From Planctomycetota bacterium (lineage in GTDB: Bacteria > Planctomycetota > UBA1135 > GCA-002686595), in contig NZBA01000135.1 in assembly GCA_002686265.1 (NCBI GenBank), positions 1-64,000 on the forward strand: DNA of 64,000 nucleotides, written 5' to 3'. The translations under genes were made by a program, and so were the position numbers. Below are positions 17,753 through 26,938 of this stretch, piece by piece. Under the pieces are notes generated by a model. The model did no database searches and had not been told where the DNA came from. It saw only the letters and a program-made list of their open reading frames with translations. The stretch's first letter is position 1. Each line of letters starts with the position of its first letter.

Positions 17753-20700
17753 ATGAAACCGTCCTTCCTGATCGGGGCCGTCCTGGCCGTCGTCGCCACT
17801 GCCTTCATCTGGCATCTACTCGATGGCAACCCGCTGGAGTCGGGGCCCGCGCTCGGTGCCGCGCAGGCGGACCGACCCGCACTCGTACCCGTCGAGCCGG
17901 CGGCGGCGAACTCCACGGCTGCCGACCGACGAGCGCGCACCGCCTCCGGCGACCGCTCGGGCGCGATCGCGGCCCAAGAGGGAGGGCCCCTCGCTCCCGC
18001 CGTGGACCCGACCGAGGGCGAGCGCGAGGCCGGCCGCGAGCTCCCGAGCGCCTTCCGCCTGATCGACGGCCGGGGAGATCCGGTGGCGGGCGCACCCGTC
18101 TCCTGGTGCGCACCGCCCGAGGACGGCGTGCACGCCCGACGGCACGAGGCGCAGACGGTAGTGGCCCACAGCGACGAAGCGGGGCGGGTCCTCCCGCCCG
18201 GTTTCGGCCAGGCGCCCGAGCACGAGGCACTGGTCTGGATCACCCCCACCGGGCACCTCGCCCGTTGGGTGGAGCCGGGCGCGGACGCGGAGTGGACGCC
18301 GGGAACGGCCCTGATCTTGGAGGAGGCGCCGCGGATCGCGGTGCGCGTCAGCGACCGTTCCGGAGAACCGATCGAGGGCGCCGAGGTGGTCCAACGCGGA
18401 CTCTCGGCGCACGAACGGGCGGAGCTCTTCGGGGCCTTGCCCGGATCCGCGGGGACGCTCCCCGACAGCCCCGACGACCGCGCCCTCGCCTGCCTCGAGC
18501 GGCGCTCGGTGAGCGACGAGGAGGGACGGACGGCGGCCTTCCCCGCGCGCCTCCCGACAGTCCTGTGGGCCAAGGCCGGCAAGCGCCGCTCGGCCCCCGT
18601 CCAGCCCGCCGGAGACGGGGAGGTACTCACCCTGATCCTCGACGAGACGTTCGAAGCTCACGGCACGGTCTGGAGCGAGGCGCTGATGCCCCTCGCGCGG
18701 GTCCTGGGGATGGCCGAGCTCCTAAACGGCGAGCGGAGGTTCCTGGGCTCGTCGGAGGTGGCGGAGGACGGGTCTTGGGGGCCGCTCGAGCTGCCGCTGG
18801 TCGGAAACGCGGAGCGCTTCGTGTTCCGCCTGGAGGGCGGCGGTTTCGTGCCCCTCGAGGAGCTGCGCGAGCCGCCCTCCCCCAGGGCGCTGCTGACCGT
18901 CGAGTTCCGGCCCGAGCAGGGCCAGGACCTGCTCGTGCGGCTGGTCGAGCAGACCCCCGAGGGCAAGGTACCCATCCCGCACGGCCGCGCCACCGTCTCC
19001 TGGATTCGGGTTGGGGCTGGGCTCGAGAGTGCGCGCCACGTCAGTGCCTGGACCGACGAGCAGGGCAATGCCGTCGTGCGGGGCACGCCGACGACCTCCT
19101 GCCGGGTGCTGATCAAGGGCGACGCCCAGGGATTCGTCGCCAGCGAGATGCCCACCTCTTTCCATTGTCCCTCCGAGACTCTGCCGGGGACGGTCTTCGA
19201 GCTCGCCCTCGAACGCGCCGGCCGAATCAGGGGACGCTGCCTGCGTGAAGGCGAGCCCGTGGAGGACTTCAAGGTGATCTACTGGAACGAGCTGCTCTTC
19301 GTGCGCGAGGTAGCCCACTTCTCCGACCGCGAGGACGGCTCGTTCGAGATCTCGACGGCTCCGGTGGGGGAGGTCACGATGTTCGCGACCGCGGGAGCCG
19401 ACCTGGCCCAGAGCGCTCCCACGATCGCCGAGGTCACCGCGGAACGCGACACCGAGGTGCTGCTCGAAGTGGCCGAACCAACGACCGGCGTAGGCTCGGT
19501 GCTCGACGCCCTCACCGGCGAGCCCATCCCCGACGCAAGGGTGGACCCGCAATTCACCCACGGCCACGCCCGGATGGGCTCCCGCGGGCGTACGTTCGGG
19601 GTGAACGCCAACGGCTCCTTCGAGGTGGCCTGCTTCGACGCCGGCGTGGGCTGGATCATCGTCTCCGCCCCGGGCTACGCCCAGGCCGGGCGCCAAGGTT
19701 CCTTCCGGGACGGTCGCGTGGACTTCGGCGTGATCACACTCTCGCGTCCCCAGAAGCTGCGGATCGAGCTCGTGAGCTCCGAACCAGTACCCGAAACGGG
19801 ACTGTATCTCGGCACCACCGCAAACGGGCAACGGGGCGTCCCGTTTACCCGCTTCCCCCCCAACGGCATCCTCGAGTTCGAGGACGTCGCACCCGGGTAC
19901 CACACGATATGGTTGGGCTGGCCCGGCGGCGATGGCGAGCTAGCCGTGGACACGGTGCGGTTGTCCCCAGGCCGCGAGTGGGTGATCTCGCTCCCCTTCG
20001 AACAGCCCGAGCCCGTCATCGTGAAGATCGTCACCGAGGAGGGCCGCGATCTGCCTCCCGAAGCGGCCTTGGTACTGAGGTACAGGAACTCCATCGGTGG
20101 AACCAACCACGTCTACATGGGTGACCTCTGTAACAGGCTTCACATCCCCGATCCAAAGCGGATCGAGGTCCCGCGCGTGTTCTCAGACGATGTCACGGTT
20201 GAGGTCTTCCACACCTGGGATACGAGCCGGGTGTACGCCAGCGTCCACGAGCGCTTCGCTCCCGGCGAGCCACGGATCATTCGCGTGCCCCTCTTCGGCC
20301 CCAAGCTCGAGGTCCGGGTCGTCGACGGGCAGGGTAAGCCCGTGCGTGGAGCCAGGGTGTCGGCCATCGGCCCGGACGGCCTCCTGCGGGCCAACGAGTT
20401 CTTGCGCGCCGACAGCACGGCGAGCTTCCAGGGGCTCTCCTTCGAGCGCGTCTCGATCTTCGCGCGGCACGACCGCCTCGGCATCTCGGCCCCGACCGTG
20501 GTCGAGCTCTCGTCCACCGAAGACACCTTCGTCGAGCTCGAGTTCGACTTCGACGACGACCTGGTCGTGCGGCTCATGGACGGCTCCAAGCCCATTGCCG
20601 GTGCGCCCCTTACCCTCGGGGCACCCTCGCCACCCATGAATCTCAGCTCCCGCTCGACCGACTCCGACGGCCGGGCGATCTGGGAGCGCCTCGGACACGG

Positions 20701-21094
20701 CACCTACCGGATCAAGTCCATGCCGGCGAACTGCTGGAGCGTCGCGGAGACCTTCGAGTTCGACGGAGATCAGAAGCCGCGGATCCTCCAGGTGCGCCGT
20801 CTGGCGAACCTCTCCATCGAGGTCCTGGACGCCGACGGCCAGGGCGTGGCCGGCATGGCCTTGGACCTACACTCGGCGGACTTCGACACGGCGGTCTCGA
20901 CCTGGGTCGCCGACAACCGCGTGCAATCCTCGACCGGCGCCGTCGTCACCGGCGAGGACGGGACCGTGCTCCTCAGCCACCTGCCGCGCGGCGCCTACCT
21001 CTGCCGCGTCAGCGCCCCCGGAGGCTCCGTCGTCCACGGCGAAGTCGACATCGCCGCCCTCACCACCGCAACCTTGCACCTGACTCTGCCCTGA
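17753..21094 (+). CDS. Very large anchored protein of carboxypeptidase-regulatory-like repeats
   Basis: 1113 residues from ATG 17753, chosen because GAGGAG precedes it and it opens with an anchor (MKPSFLIGAVLAVVATAFIW). A low-complexity Ala/Pro/Glu region (about 25-130) leads to many beta-sandwich units of the carboxypeptidase regulatory-like / CnaB type, recognisable from recurring strings such as FRLIDGRGDPVAGAPV, VRVSDRSGEPIEGAEV, VVDGQGKPVRGARV and EVLDADGQGVAGMALDL. No catalytic domain is seen. It is probably a surface or periplasmic structural or adhesive protein. It ends in a short beta strand without a sorting signal. It is transcribed alone. Confidence 0.75.
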   Translation: MKPSFLIGAVLAVVATAFIWHLLDGNPLESGPALGAAQADRPALVPVEPAAANSTAADRRARTASGDRSGAIAAQEGGPLAPAVDPTEGEREAGRELPSAFRLIDGRGDPVAGAPVSWCAPPEDGVHARRHEAQTVVAHSDEAGRVLPPGFGQAPEHEALVWITPTGHLARWVEPGADAEWTPGTALILEEAPRIAVRVSDRSGEPIEGAEVVQRGLSAHERAELFGALPGSAGTLPDSPDDRALACLERRSVSDEEGRTAAFPARLPTVLWAKAGKRRSAPVQPAGDGEVLTLILDETFEAHGTVWSEALMPLARVLGMAELLNGERRFLGSSEVAEDGSWGPLELPLVGNAERFVFRLEGGGFVPLEELREPPSPRALLTVEFRPEQGQDLLVRLVEQTPEGKVPIPHGRATVSWIRVGAGLESARHVSAWTDEQGNAVVRGTPTTSCRVLIKGDAQGFVASEMPTSFHCPSETLPGTVFELALERAGRIRGRCLREGEPVEDFKVIYWNELLFVREVAHFSDREDGSFEISTAPVGEVTMFATAGADLAQSAPTIAEVTAERDTEVLLEVAEPTTGVGSVLDALTGEPIPDARVDPQFTHGHARMGSRGRTFGVNANGSFEVACFDAGVGWIIVSAPGYAQAGRQGSFRDGRVDFGVITLSRPQKLRIELVSSEPVPETGLYLGTTANGQRGVPFTRFPPNGILEFEDVAPGYHTIWLGWPGGDGELAVDTVRLSPGREWVISLPFEQPEPVIVKIVTEEGRDLPPEAALVLRYRNSIGGTNHVYMGDLCNRLHIPDPKRIEVPRVFSDDVTVEVFHTWDTSRVYASVHERFAPGEPRIIRVPLFGPKLEVRVVDGQGKPVRGARVSAIGPDGLLRANEFLRADSTASFQGLSFERVSIFARHDRLGISAPTVVELSSTEDTFVELEFDFDDDLVVRLMDGSKPIAGAPLTLGAPSPPMNLSSRSTDSDGRAIWERLGHGTYRIKSMPANCWSVAETFEFDGDQKPRILQVRRLANLSIEVLDADGQGVAGMALDLHSADFDTAVSTWVADNRVQSSTGAVVTGEDGTVLLSHLPRGAYLCRVSAPGGSVVHGEVDIAALTTATLHLTLP

Positions 21095-21283
21095 ACAGAG
21101 GTCGCGCTCGGTCCGCCCGAGCGAACGAGGGCCGCTCGCGCTAGGAACGCAGGTCGATCGGTGACTCCCCGCGGTCCCGCGGGCTCGTCGGGCGCGCCCC
21201 CTCCGTGGCGGCCCGCGCCCCGCGAACACCGAGGGCTGGACCTGGGTGACTCGTCCGCCCGCCTCGCTAGACTCGGTGCCAGC

Positions 21284-21910
21284 ATGGGACTCGGTCGCTG
21301 GTACAACGAGCGTCTGCTGCCGCGGTGCATCGACCTCGGGATGCGTGGGGCGGTGTTTCGTGAGCTCCGACCGACCTGCGTGGGACAGGTGCGTGGCCGG
21401 GTGCTCGAGCTGGGGTTCGGCTCGGGGTTGAACCTGCCACACTACGCCGCGGAGGTGAGCGAGGTCGTCGCTGTCGATCCGGCCACCCTGGGCCGACACC
21501 TGGCGCGCGAGCGCATCGCCGAGGCGCCCTTTCCGGTCCGTTTCGCGGAGCTCGAAGGGGACCGCCTCGCGGTCGATGACGCTTCGTTCGACTGCGTTGT
21601 GAGCACCTGGACCCTGTGCACGGTCCCCGCCCCCGATCGGACCCTGGCGGAGATCGAGCGCGTCCTCCGCGACGGTGGGAGCTTCCACTTCCTCGAACAC
21701 GGCCGCGCCCCCGAGGCGGGCGTCGCGCGCTGGCAAGAGCGGCTCGACCCGATCCAAAGCCGCCTCTTCGGCGGCTGCCGCCTCGACCGCCGGATCGATG
21801 AGCTGGTCGATGCCGCTCACATCGGCGACATGCGCTGCGAGACTTTCTACTCCGGTCGGCCGCGAGTCCTGACTTACCACTACCGGGGCACCGCCACCAA
21901 GGGAGGCTGA
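21284..21910 (+). CDS. Class I SAM-dependent methyltransferase
   Basis: 208 residues from ATG 21284 (MGLGRWYNERLLPRCIDLGM). The SAM-binding motif I is VLELGFGSGLNLPHY, with the acidic motif II in VVAVDPATLGRHLA and post-I motifs in DASFDCVVSTWTLCTVPAPD. This matches the UbiE/methyltransferase-like group that begins with WYNxxLLPRxI and ends in a GCxxxR...I segment (FGGCRLDRRIDEL). The substrate is unknown; a small molecule or lipid is likely. It is monocistronic and converges on the lipoprotein pair. Confidence 0.85.
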   Translation: MGLGRWYNERLLPRCIDLGMRGAVFRELRPTCVGQVRGRVLELGFGSGLNLPHYAAEVSEVVAVDPATLGRHLARERIAEAPFPVRFAELEGDRLAVDDASFDCVVSTWTLCTVPAPDRTLAEIERVLRDGGSFHFLEHGRAPEAGVARWQERLDPIQSRLFGGCRLDRRIDELVDAAHIGDMRCETFYSGRPRVLTYHYRGTATKGG

Positions 21911-21923
21911 CCGCGCAGCGCTG

Positions 21924-22418
21924 TCAGGAGTCCTGCGCCTCCTCGATCCGCGCCTCCACCGCCTCGAGCTGTCGGCGCAGCTCGGCGGCCCGCTCGTGCA
22001 GGGCGCGCAAGCGCCGCTCGCGCTCTTCGGTAGTCGGCTGAGCTTCCTCGGCGCCGTGGGGCGGGAGGTTGAAGAGCGCACGCGCGATCCAAGAGGCGGT
22101 GAACACGACCGGCGTCAGGGCGACGCGCGGCAGGAAGAGGAACGAACGCGTTGCCGCGCCACGCACCGGTGCCTCCCACAGCCACTCGTGGGCATCGGCC
22201 CCGGCGTCGTCCACGACCGAGGCGGGGTGCACGACGAAGACGTCCACGATCCCAAGCGTCACCGCCAGGGGAGCCGTGGCGACCTTGGTCACCGTCGCGG
22301 CCTCCGATCCCCCCAGCGCCTCGCCGGACCAGGTGACGAGCGGAGTGTTGTCGGGGTTGGTGAACGCGCAGGCGCCGCAAGCGAGCAGGAGCACGGGGAC
22401 GACGAAGAGCTTCCACAT
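21924..22418 (-). CDS. Lipoprotein paralog 2
   Basis: 164 residues from ATG 22418 (MWKLFVVPVLLLACGACAFTNPDN), with a lipobox-like LACGAC. A GTG at 22427 that overlaps the upstream stop is an alternative start. The core (PLAVTLGIVDVFVVHPAS ... FLFLPRVALTPVVFTASW) matches the adjacent lipoprotein, so the two are tandem paralogs. The C-terminal 50 residues form a charged coiled coil (TTEERERRLRALHERAAELRR) absent from the partner. Function unknown; probably membrane-associated. Confidence 0.65.
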   Translation of the reverse strand: MWKLFVVPVLLLACGACAFTNPDNTPLVTWSGEALGGSEAATVTKVATAPLAVTLGIVDVFVVHPASVVDDAGADAHEWLWEAPVRGAATRSFLFLPRVALTPVVFTASWIARALFNLPPHGAEEAQPTTEERERRLRALHERAAELRRQLEAVEARIEEAQDS

Positions 22419-22423
22419 GGTGC

Positions 22424-22795
22424 TCACTCCCCCACCGCGCAGTGCAAGCCCCAGGCGAACACGAACACCACCGGCGTCGCAGCGAGCTTGGGCAGGAAAA
22501 TCGCCGCCTGGTAGAAGGTCGAGCCCCGCGGGTCCTTCCAGAGCAGGTCGCCGGTCGAGTCCCAGGCGGTGGGCGCGGTGAGAGCGGGGTGGGCGACGAA
22601 GGTATCGACGAGGCCCGCCGGAACGGTGACCGGCAAGAGGGCGGCGCCAAGGGCCACCGACGGCAGAGAGCCGTCGGGCTCCGGCAGGGCTTCGTCCAGG
22701 GCGTGCAGGAGAGGATGGTGGCCCTCTTCGAGCACGGCGCAACCGGCGAAGATCGCCGGCAGACAGGCGAGGAGGGATCCGAGGAGGTGTCGCAT
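22424..22795 (-). CDS. Lipoprotein paralog 1
   Basis: 123 residues from ATG 22795 (MRHLLGSLLACLPAIFAGCAVLEEG) with lipobox IFAGC, so export and lipid anchoring are predicted. The segment PVTVPAGLVDTFVAHPALTAP ... AIFLPKLAATPVVFVFAW aligns with the next gene. It lies 29 nt after the symporter stop on the same strand, and may be cotranscribed with it. Function unknown. Confidence 0.65.
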   Translation of the reverse strand: MRHLLGSLLACLPAIFAGCAVLEEGHHPLLHALDEALPEPDGSLPSVALGAALLPVTVPAGLVDTFVAHPALTAPTAWDSTGDLLWKDPRGSTFYQAAIFLPKLAATPVVFVFAWGLHCAVGE

Positions 22796-22824
22796 GAAGC
22801 AGGTGTCGTGGTGGAGCCGCACGC

Positions 22825-24282
22825 TCACGAGGCCTTCCTTGTCAGGGAGCTGATCGTCCATCCCACGCACGCCGACAGCAAGAACGAGGGCGGCAGCTCG
22901 CCGAGATTGGAGAAGAACAGGCCCAGGTCACCCGGCAGGCACGGCGCGGCGAACTTGAACAGCGGCACGGCAAGGAACCCGGAGATCATCGCCCACAGGG
23001 CTCCGTGGCGGTTCATGCCGCGCCAGAACAAGGAGAGGATCATCGTCGGGCAGAAGGTCGCCGCGATGCCCGACCAGCCGAAGATCACGAACCAAAAGAC
23101 CGTGCGCCCCGGAGTCACCAGAGCCACCGCCAGGGCGATCGCGAGGGCGACCAGGGCCAGCCCGACCGTGGCGACGCGACTGGCGAGCATCAGCTGGGCG
23201 TCGGGCAGATCGGGGTTACGGATCTTCTGCTGCACGTCACGCACGAGAGCACTGGTGGCGACGATCAACAGCGAGTCCACCGTGGACATGATGGCCGCCA
23301 GCACGATGGCCACGTAGAGGCCGACGATCATCGTCGGCATCAGGTGCTCGGTCAGCGCCGGCAGGGCTTCCTCGCCCTCCACGCCGAGGGCGTGGCGGGC
23401 CAGCAGGCCGATGCAGACCGCGCCGGAGTCGGCCAGCAGGGTCCAGGTCAAGGCGACCGCCGCGCCACGCGGGATCTCCTCCTCTGAGCGCAGCGCCAGG
23501 AAGCGCGCGAAGATCTGGGGCGACCCGAGAAAGCCCAGGCCGATCAGGGTCAGCCCGATGATCGTGGCCGCGCCCGTCACGGACCAGCCGCCCTCGGGCG
23601 CGACGGAGAGCAGGGCCGGGTCGATGCGCGCGAGGCCGTCCACGAGCTCGCCCACGCCTCCGATCGACCAGAGGCCGACGATCGGCAGGGCGACCAGCCC
23701 CAGGAACATCATCATCCCCTGGAACACGTCCGACCAAACGACGGCCAGGAACCCACCGAAGGTCGTGTAGAGCAACACGACGCCGAAGCCGAGGATTGCA
23801 CCCAGGAAGTAGTTCCAGCCGAGAAAGCGCTCGAAGGCCTGACCCGTGGCGTCGATCTGCGCGCTGACGTAGATCGTCACGAAGATCATCAGCGCCAGGG
23901 CGCTCACCAGACGCAGGCGGTGGCCCGTGTCGCCGAAGCGCGACTCCAGGTAATCGGGGATCGTGATGGAGTCGTACTCGTCGGTCAGGCGCTTGAAGGG
24001 ACGCGCCATCCACAGCCAGCAGAGGCCGACGCCAAGCACCTCGCCGACCACGACCCAGAACGCCCGCACGCCGACCGCCGCGCCCATGCCGGTCAAGCCG
24101 AGCAGGAGCCAGGCCGACTCACCGGTCGCCCGCGCCGAGAAAGCGACCGAGAAGAAGTTCAGGCGCTTGCCGGCGACGAGGTAGTCGCGCAAGCCCTTGA
24201 CGCGCCTCGACGCCAGCCAACCGATCAGCAGCAAGACGGCCAGGTAGGCCGCCGATCCACTCAAGCGCCAGAGGGTGTCCAT
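22825..24282 (-). CDS. Sodium:solute symporter (SSS/PutP-like)
   Basis: 485 residues, about 13 transmembrane helices, starting MDTLWRLSGSAAYLAVLLLIGWLASRR. Family motifs are DYLVAGKRLNFFSVAFSARATGESAW near the N-terminus, LLYTTFGGFLAVVWSDVFQGMMM in the middle and LAAIMSTVDSLLIVATSALVRD, which holds the Na+-site Ser/Thr-Asp. The closest relatives appear to be proline symporters, but the substrate cannot be fixed. It is divergent from the sugar kinase gene across about 110 nt, so a sugar or sugar acid is also conceivable. Confidence 0.88.
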   Translation of the reverse strand: MDTLWRLSGSAAYLAVLLLIGWLASRRVKGLRDYLVAGKRLNFFSVAFSARATGESAWLLLGLTGMGAAVGVRAFWVVVGEVLGVGLCWLWMARPFKRLTDEYDSITIPDYLESRFGDTGHRLRLVSALALMIFVTIYVSAQIDATGQAFERFLGWNYFLGAILGFGVVLLYTTFGGFLAVVWSDVFQGMMMFLGLVALPIVGLWSIGGVGELVDGLARIDPALLSVAPEGGWSVTGAATIIGLTLIGLGFLGSPQIFARFLALRSEEEIPRGAAVALTWTLLADSGAVCIGLLARHALGVEGEEALPALTEHLMPTMIVGLYVAIVLAAIMSTVDSLLIVATSALVRDVQQKIRNPDLPDAQLMLASRVATVGLALVALAIALAVALVTPGRTVFWFVIFGWSGIAATFCPTMILSLFWRGMNRHGALWAMISGFLAVPLFKFAAPCLPGDLGLFFSNLGELPPSFLLSACVGWTISSLTRKAS

Positions 24283-24391
24283 GGAAGCGGGGCCGGGGAG
24301 GAGAGTGTCGGCCCGAGGAGCCGGGCTGAGCCACCGACACCCTACCGCAGCGGAGAGCGCGAGCCCACGGCGGGGGATAAGCTCTAGGGCC

Positions 24392-25366
24392 ATGAGCGAG
24401 GTGTCCGAGCTCGAGGAGCTGCTGGCGGCGATCTCCGAGGTGCGGGTCGCGGTCTACGGCGACTTCGCCCTCGATGTCTACTGGGAGCTCGCCGACGACG
24501 GCGAACACTCCCTGGAGACCGCCCTACCCGTGCGCCTGGTCGCCGCGGAACGCTGCGCACCGGGCGGCGCGGGAAACGTCGCCGCCAACCTGGCCGCCCT
24601 CGGCGCGGCGGAGGTGCACGCGATCGGACCGGCCGGAGACGACGCCCACGGCCGGCGCCTGCGCGAGGACCTGGCCGGGCGTGGCGTCGATGTCGCCGGG
24701 CTCAAGCCGCCGCAACCCGGCTGGGTGACGCCCGCCTACGCCAAGCCGATGTGGGCGGGCCGCGAGACCCAGCGTTTCGATTTCGGGACGCGGCAACGCC
24801 TCGGAGAGGAGCACATCGAACGCCTCGCCGCACGCGTGGCCGAGACGGCCGAGCGCTGCGATGCGCTCGTGCTCAATCAACAAATCGAACCCGGGGCCTT
24901 GCCGGCGGCGATGGCCCGCAGGCTGAGCGTCCTCGCCGCCGAGCGACCCGAGGTGGCGTTCCTGGCCGACACGCGACGCGTGATGGACGATCTCTCTGGG
25001 ATCCCCAGGCAGCGCAACGCGGCCTCCTTCGGCGCCGGCCTGGACACTCCGCAGATCGAGGCCCTGGCTCTCGAAGCCGCCGGAGGCGACCTGCTCTTCG
25101 TTACCCTGGGAGCGAACGGGATCCTCGTGGTCGAGAACGACCGCGCCCGACACGTGGCGGCGGTGCCCGTCGCCGACCCGATCGATCCGGTGGGCGCCGG
25201 CGACACGACCTCCGCCGCCCTGGCGGGCGCGAGAGCAGCGGGCGCGGAAGGCCACCTCGCGGCACGCCTGGCGACCCTGGCGGCGGCGGTCACAGTGCGG
25301 AAGCTCCAACAGACCGGCACGGCCTCCCCACGGGAGATCCTGGCCCTCGCGCGAGGCCTGGAGTGA
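24392..25366 (+). CDS. PfkB-family sugar kinase, HldE/RfaE kinase-domain type
   Basis: 324 residues from ATG 24392 (MSEVSELEELLAAISEVRVAVYGDFALDVYW). It has the substrate-side motif CAPGGAGNVAANLAALGA, as in RfaE/HldE kinases, and the catalytic anion-hole motif DPVGAGDTTSAA near the C-terminus with the invariant Asp. The N-terminal metal/sugar region GDFALDVYW is typical. There is no nucleotidyltransferase domain, so it is a stand-alone kinase. It overlaps the next gene by 4 nt and is likely part of a sugar-phosphorylating pathway with the epimerase. Confidence 0.85.
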   Translation: MSEVSELEELLAAISEVRVAVYGDFALDVYWELADDGEHSLETALPVRLVAAERCAPGGAGNVAANLAALGAAEVHAIGPAGDDAHGRRLREDLAGRGVDVAGLKPPQPGWVTPAYAKPMWAGRETQRFDFGTRQRLGEEHIERLAARVAETAERCDALVLNQQIEPGALPAAMARRLSVLAAERPEVAFLADTRRVMDDLSGIPRQRNAASFGAGLDTPQIEALALEAAGGDLLFVTLGANGILVVENDRARHVAAVPVADPIDPVGAGDTTSAALAGARAAGAEGHLAARLATLAAAVTVRKLQQTGTASPREILALARGLE

Positions 25367-26622
25367 AGGGAGAGATCGACCTCGCCGCCCGCGGGGCCAT
25401 CGCGCGGCGTCACCTCAGCGAGGAGCTACTGCCCTTCTGGATGGAGCGCTCTCCCGACCAAACCAACGGGGGCTTTCTGACTTGGTTCGACGAGGACGGT
25501 CGCCCGACGGGCGAGACCAGCAAGACATTCCTGGCCCACGCCCGCCTGCTCTTCGTCTTCTCCGCGGCGCACCGCGCGGGGTTCGGTGAGGGGCGCGCTC
25601 TCGAGCTGGCCGAACGCGCGGCGTCCTTCCTGCGCGACCACTTCTGGGACGAGCGGTTCGGCGGTTGGACATGGATCGCCGACCGCCGAGGGGTGACCAC
25701 CTGCGACGCGAAGGTCGGCTATGGACAGGCCTTCGCGCTCTACGCCTTCTCCGAGTTCGTGCGCGCCACGGGAGACGCGCGGGGGCGCGCCGCCCTCGAG
25801 CGCACCTTCGAGGTCGTGAGCGAGCGCATGGCCGATCCCGCCCGCGGCGGCTGGTGCGAGCTGTTCGAGCGCGACTGGACGAGGATCGCCGGGCCGGGCG
25901 GGGAGCGGAAGACCTACGACGTACACATGCACCTGATGGAAGGTCTGACCGAGCTCGCACGCCTGACTGCTGACACCGCCCACCGCGCGGCCCTCGACGA
26001 GAGCATCGATGTCCTGCTCGAACGCGTCATCGATCCACGCACGGGTGCGGGGCGGGCGCAGTTCGCTCTCGACTGGACGCCCCTACCGGCCGTCGAATTC
26101 GACCTGGAGTGGGGCCGGGACGAGGCCCCCGAGGACGGAGAGGCACGGGCATTGGACACGGTCAACTACGGCCACGACGTGGAGCTCGCCTGGCTCCTCG
26201 GCCGTGCCTTCGAGGTCTCCGGACGCGAGCGCGCCAGTCTCGGTTCGTTCGTCACGCGACTCCTGGAGAACGTCCTGACGCGAGGCTACGACGAGGAGCT
26301 CGGCGGCGTGTTCATCGAGGGTCCCCACGACCGGCCGCCGCGCCACACCCGCAAGCAGTTCTGGCAACAGGCGGAAGCGCAGGTCGGGTTCCTGGAGGGC
26401 TGGGAGCTCACGGGCGACCCGCGCCTTCTGACCGCCTTCGCGGGCACGCAGGACTTCGTCCAGACGCACCTGGTGGCGTCGGGCGGCGGCGGGGAGTGGC
26501 GCGGCCTGGTGGAGCGCGACGGACACCCGATCTGGGGCGAGCTCGGCACGGGCTGGAAGGTCGCCTACCACACCGTGCGCTCGCAGCTCGAGGTCGTCGA
26601 GCGCTGCCGGCGGCTGGGCTAG
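25363..26622 (+). CDS. AGE-family sugar epimerase/isomerase
   Basis: 419 residues from GTG 25363, coupled to the kinase by GTGA. It is an alpha/alpha six-barrel enzyme of the N-acylglucosamine 2-epimerase / cellobiose 2-epimerase / mannose isomerase family: FWMERSPDQTNGGFLTWFDEDG, KTFLAHARLLFVFS, KVGYGQAFALYAFSEF, KTYDVHMHLMEGLTEL and NYGHDVELAWLL provide the His and Glu residues expected at the active site. Which sugar it isomerises is not clear; cellobiose 2-epimerase or mannose isomerase fits the length. Its TAG stop is the CTAG end of a repeat A copy. Confidence 0.85.
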   Translation: MKGEIDLAARGAIARRHLSEELLPFWMERSPDQTNGGFLTWFDEDGRPTGETSKTFLAHARLLFVFSAAHRAGFGEGRALELAERAASFLRDHFWDERFGGWTWIADRRGVTTCDAKVGYGQAFALYAFSEFVRATGDARGRAALERTFEVVSERMADPARGGWCELFERDWTRIAGPGGERKTYDVHMHLMEGLTELARLTADTAHRAALDESIDVLLERVIDPRTGAGRAQFALDWTPLPAVEFDLEWGRDEAPEDGEARALDTVNYGHDVELAWLLGRAFEVSGRERASLGSFVTRLLENVLTRGYDEELGGVFIEGPHDRPPRHTRKQFWQQAEAQVGFLEGWELTGDPRLLTAFAGTQDFVQTHLVASGGGGEWRGLVERDGHPIWGELGTGWKVAYHTVRSQLEVVERCRRLG

Positions 26623-26647
26623 CAGCCCGCAAGAGAAACACCAACGG
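26619..26647 (-). repeat. Intergenic repeat A, copy 2
   Basis: On the minus strand it contains TTTCTCTTGCGGGCTGCTAG preceded by CCGTTGGTG. The CTAG end supplies the stop codon of the epimerase gene. A GGGCGAAG/CTCGCCC hairpin follows directly downstream. Confidence 0.75.
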
Positions 26648-26938
26648 ACGGCTAGGGCGAAGCTACTCGCCCGAGCCTGCGAATCGTCCGCGGGAGGTGC
26701 TCTCGCTCCGCCGGTTCCACCACCGCCCCGGTAGCGTCATCGAGGGTGCCGGCGGGGCGGGAGCGCCCCCAGCCGGCCGGCCGCACGCATGCGTGCAGGG
26801 AGGCGAACAACCCTGCGTGAGGGTTCGCACGGGAGCGCGCACGCGAAGACCTTCGCCACCGAGTGCGCAACCCCCCGCGGCCTGACCGGTTGCGTGGGTG
26901 TGTTCATCCCCCCTCTCCTGCCCCCGCGAAGGCGCTCC
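26623..26938. other. 316-nt intergenic region with repeat A and a palindrome
   Basis: After repeat A comes a GGGCGAAGCTACTCGCCC hairpin (about 26653-26672), possibly a terminator stem without a T run. A perfect 14-bp palindrome, GCACGCATGCGTGC, lies at 26783-26796, about 140 nt upstream of the next start, and could be an operator. No ORF or RNA gene is recognised. Confidence 0.5.

Noticed and set aside
24751..25362. Upstream extension of the epimerase frame
   Set aside because: It overlaps the whole kinase gene and is Arg-rich; the GTG at 25363 gives a normal N-terminus and a coupled overlap.
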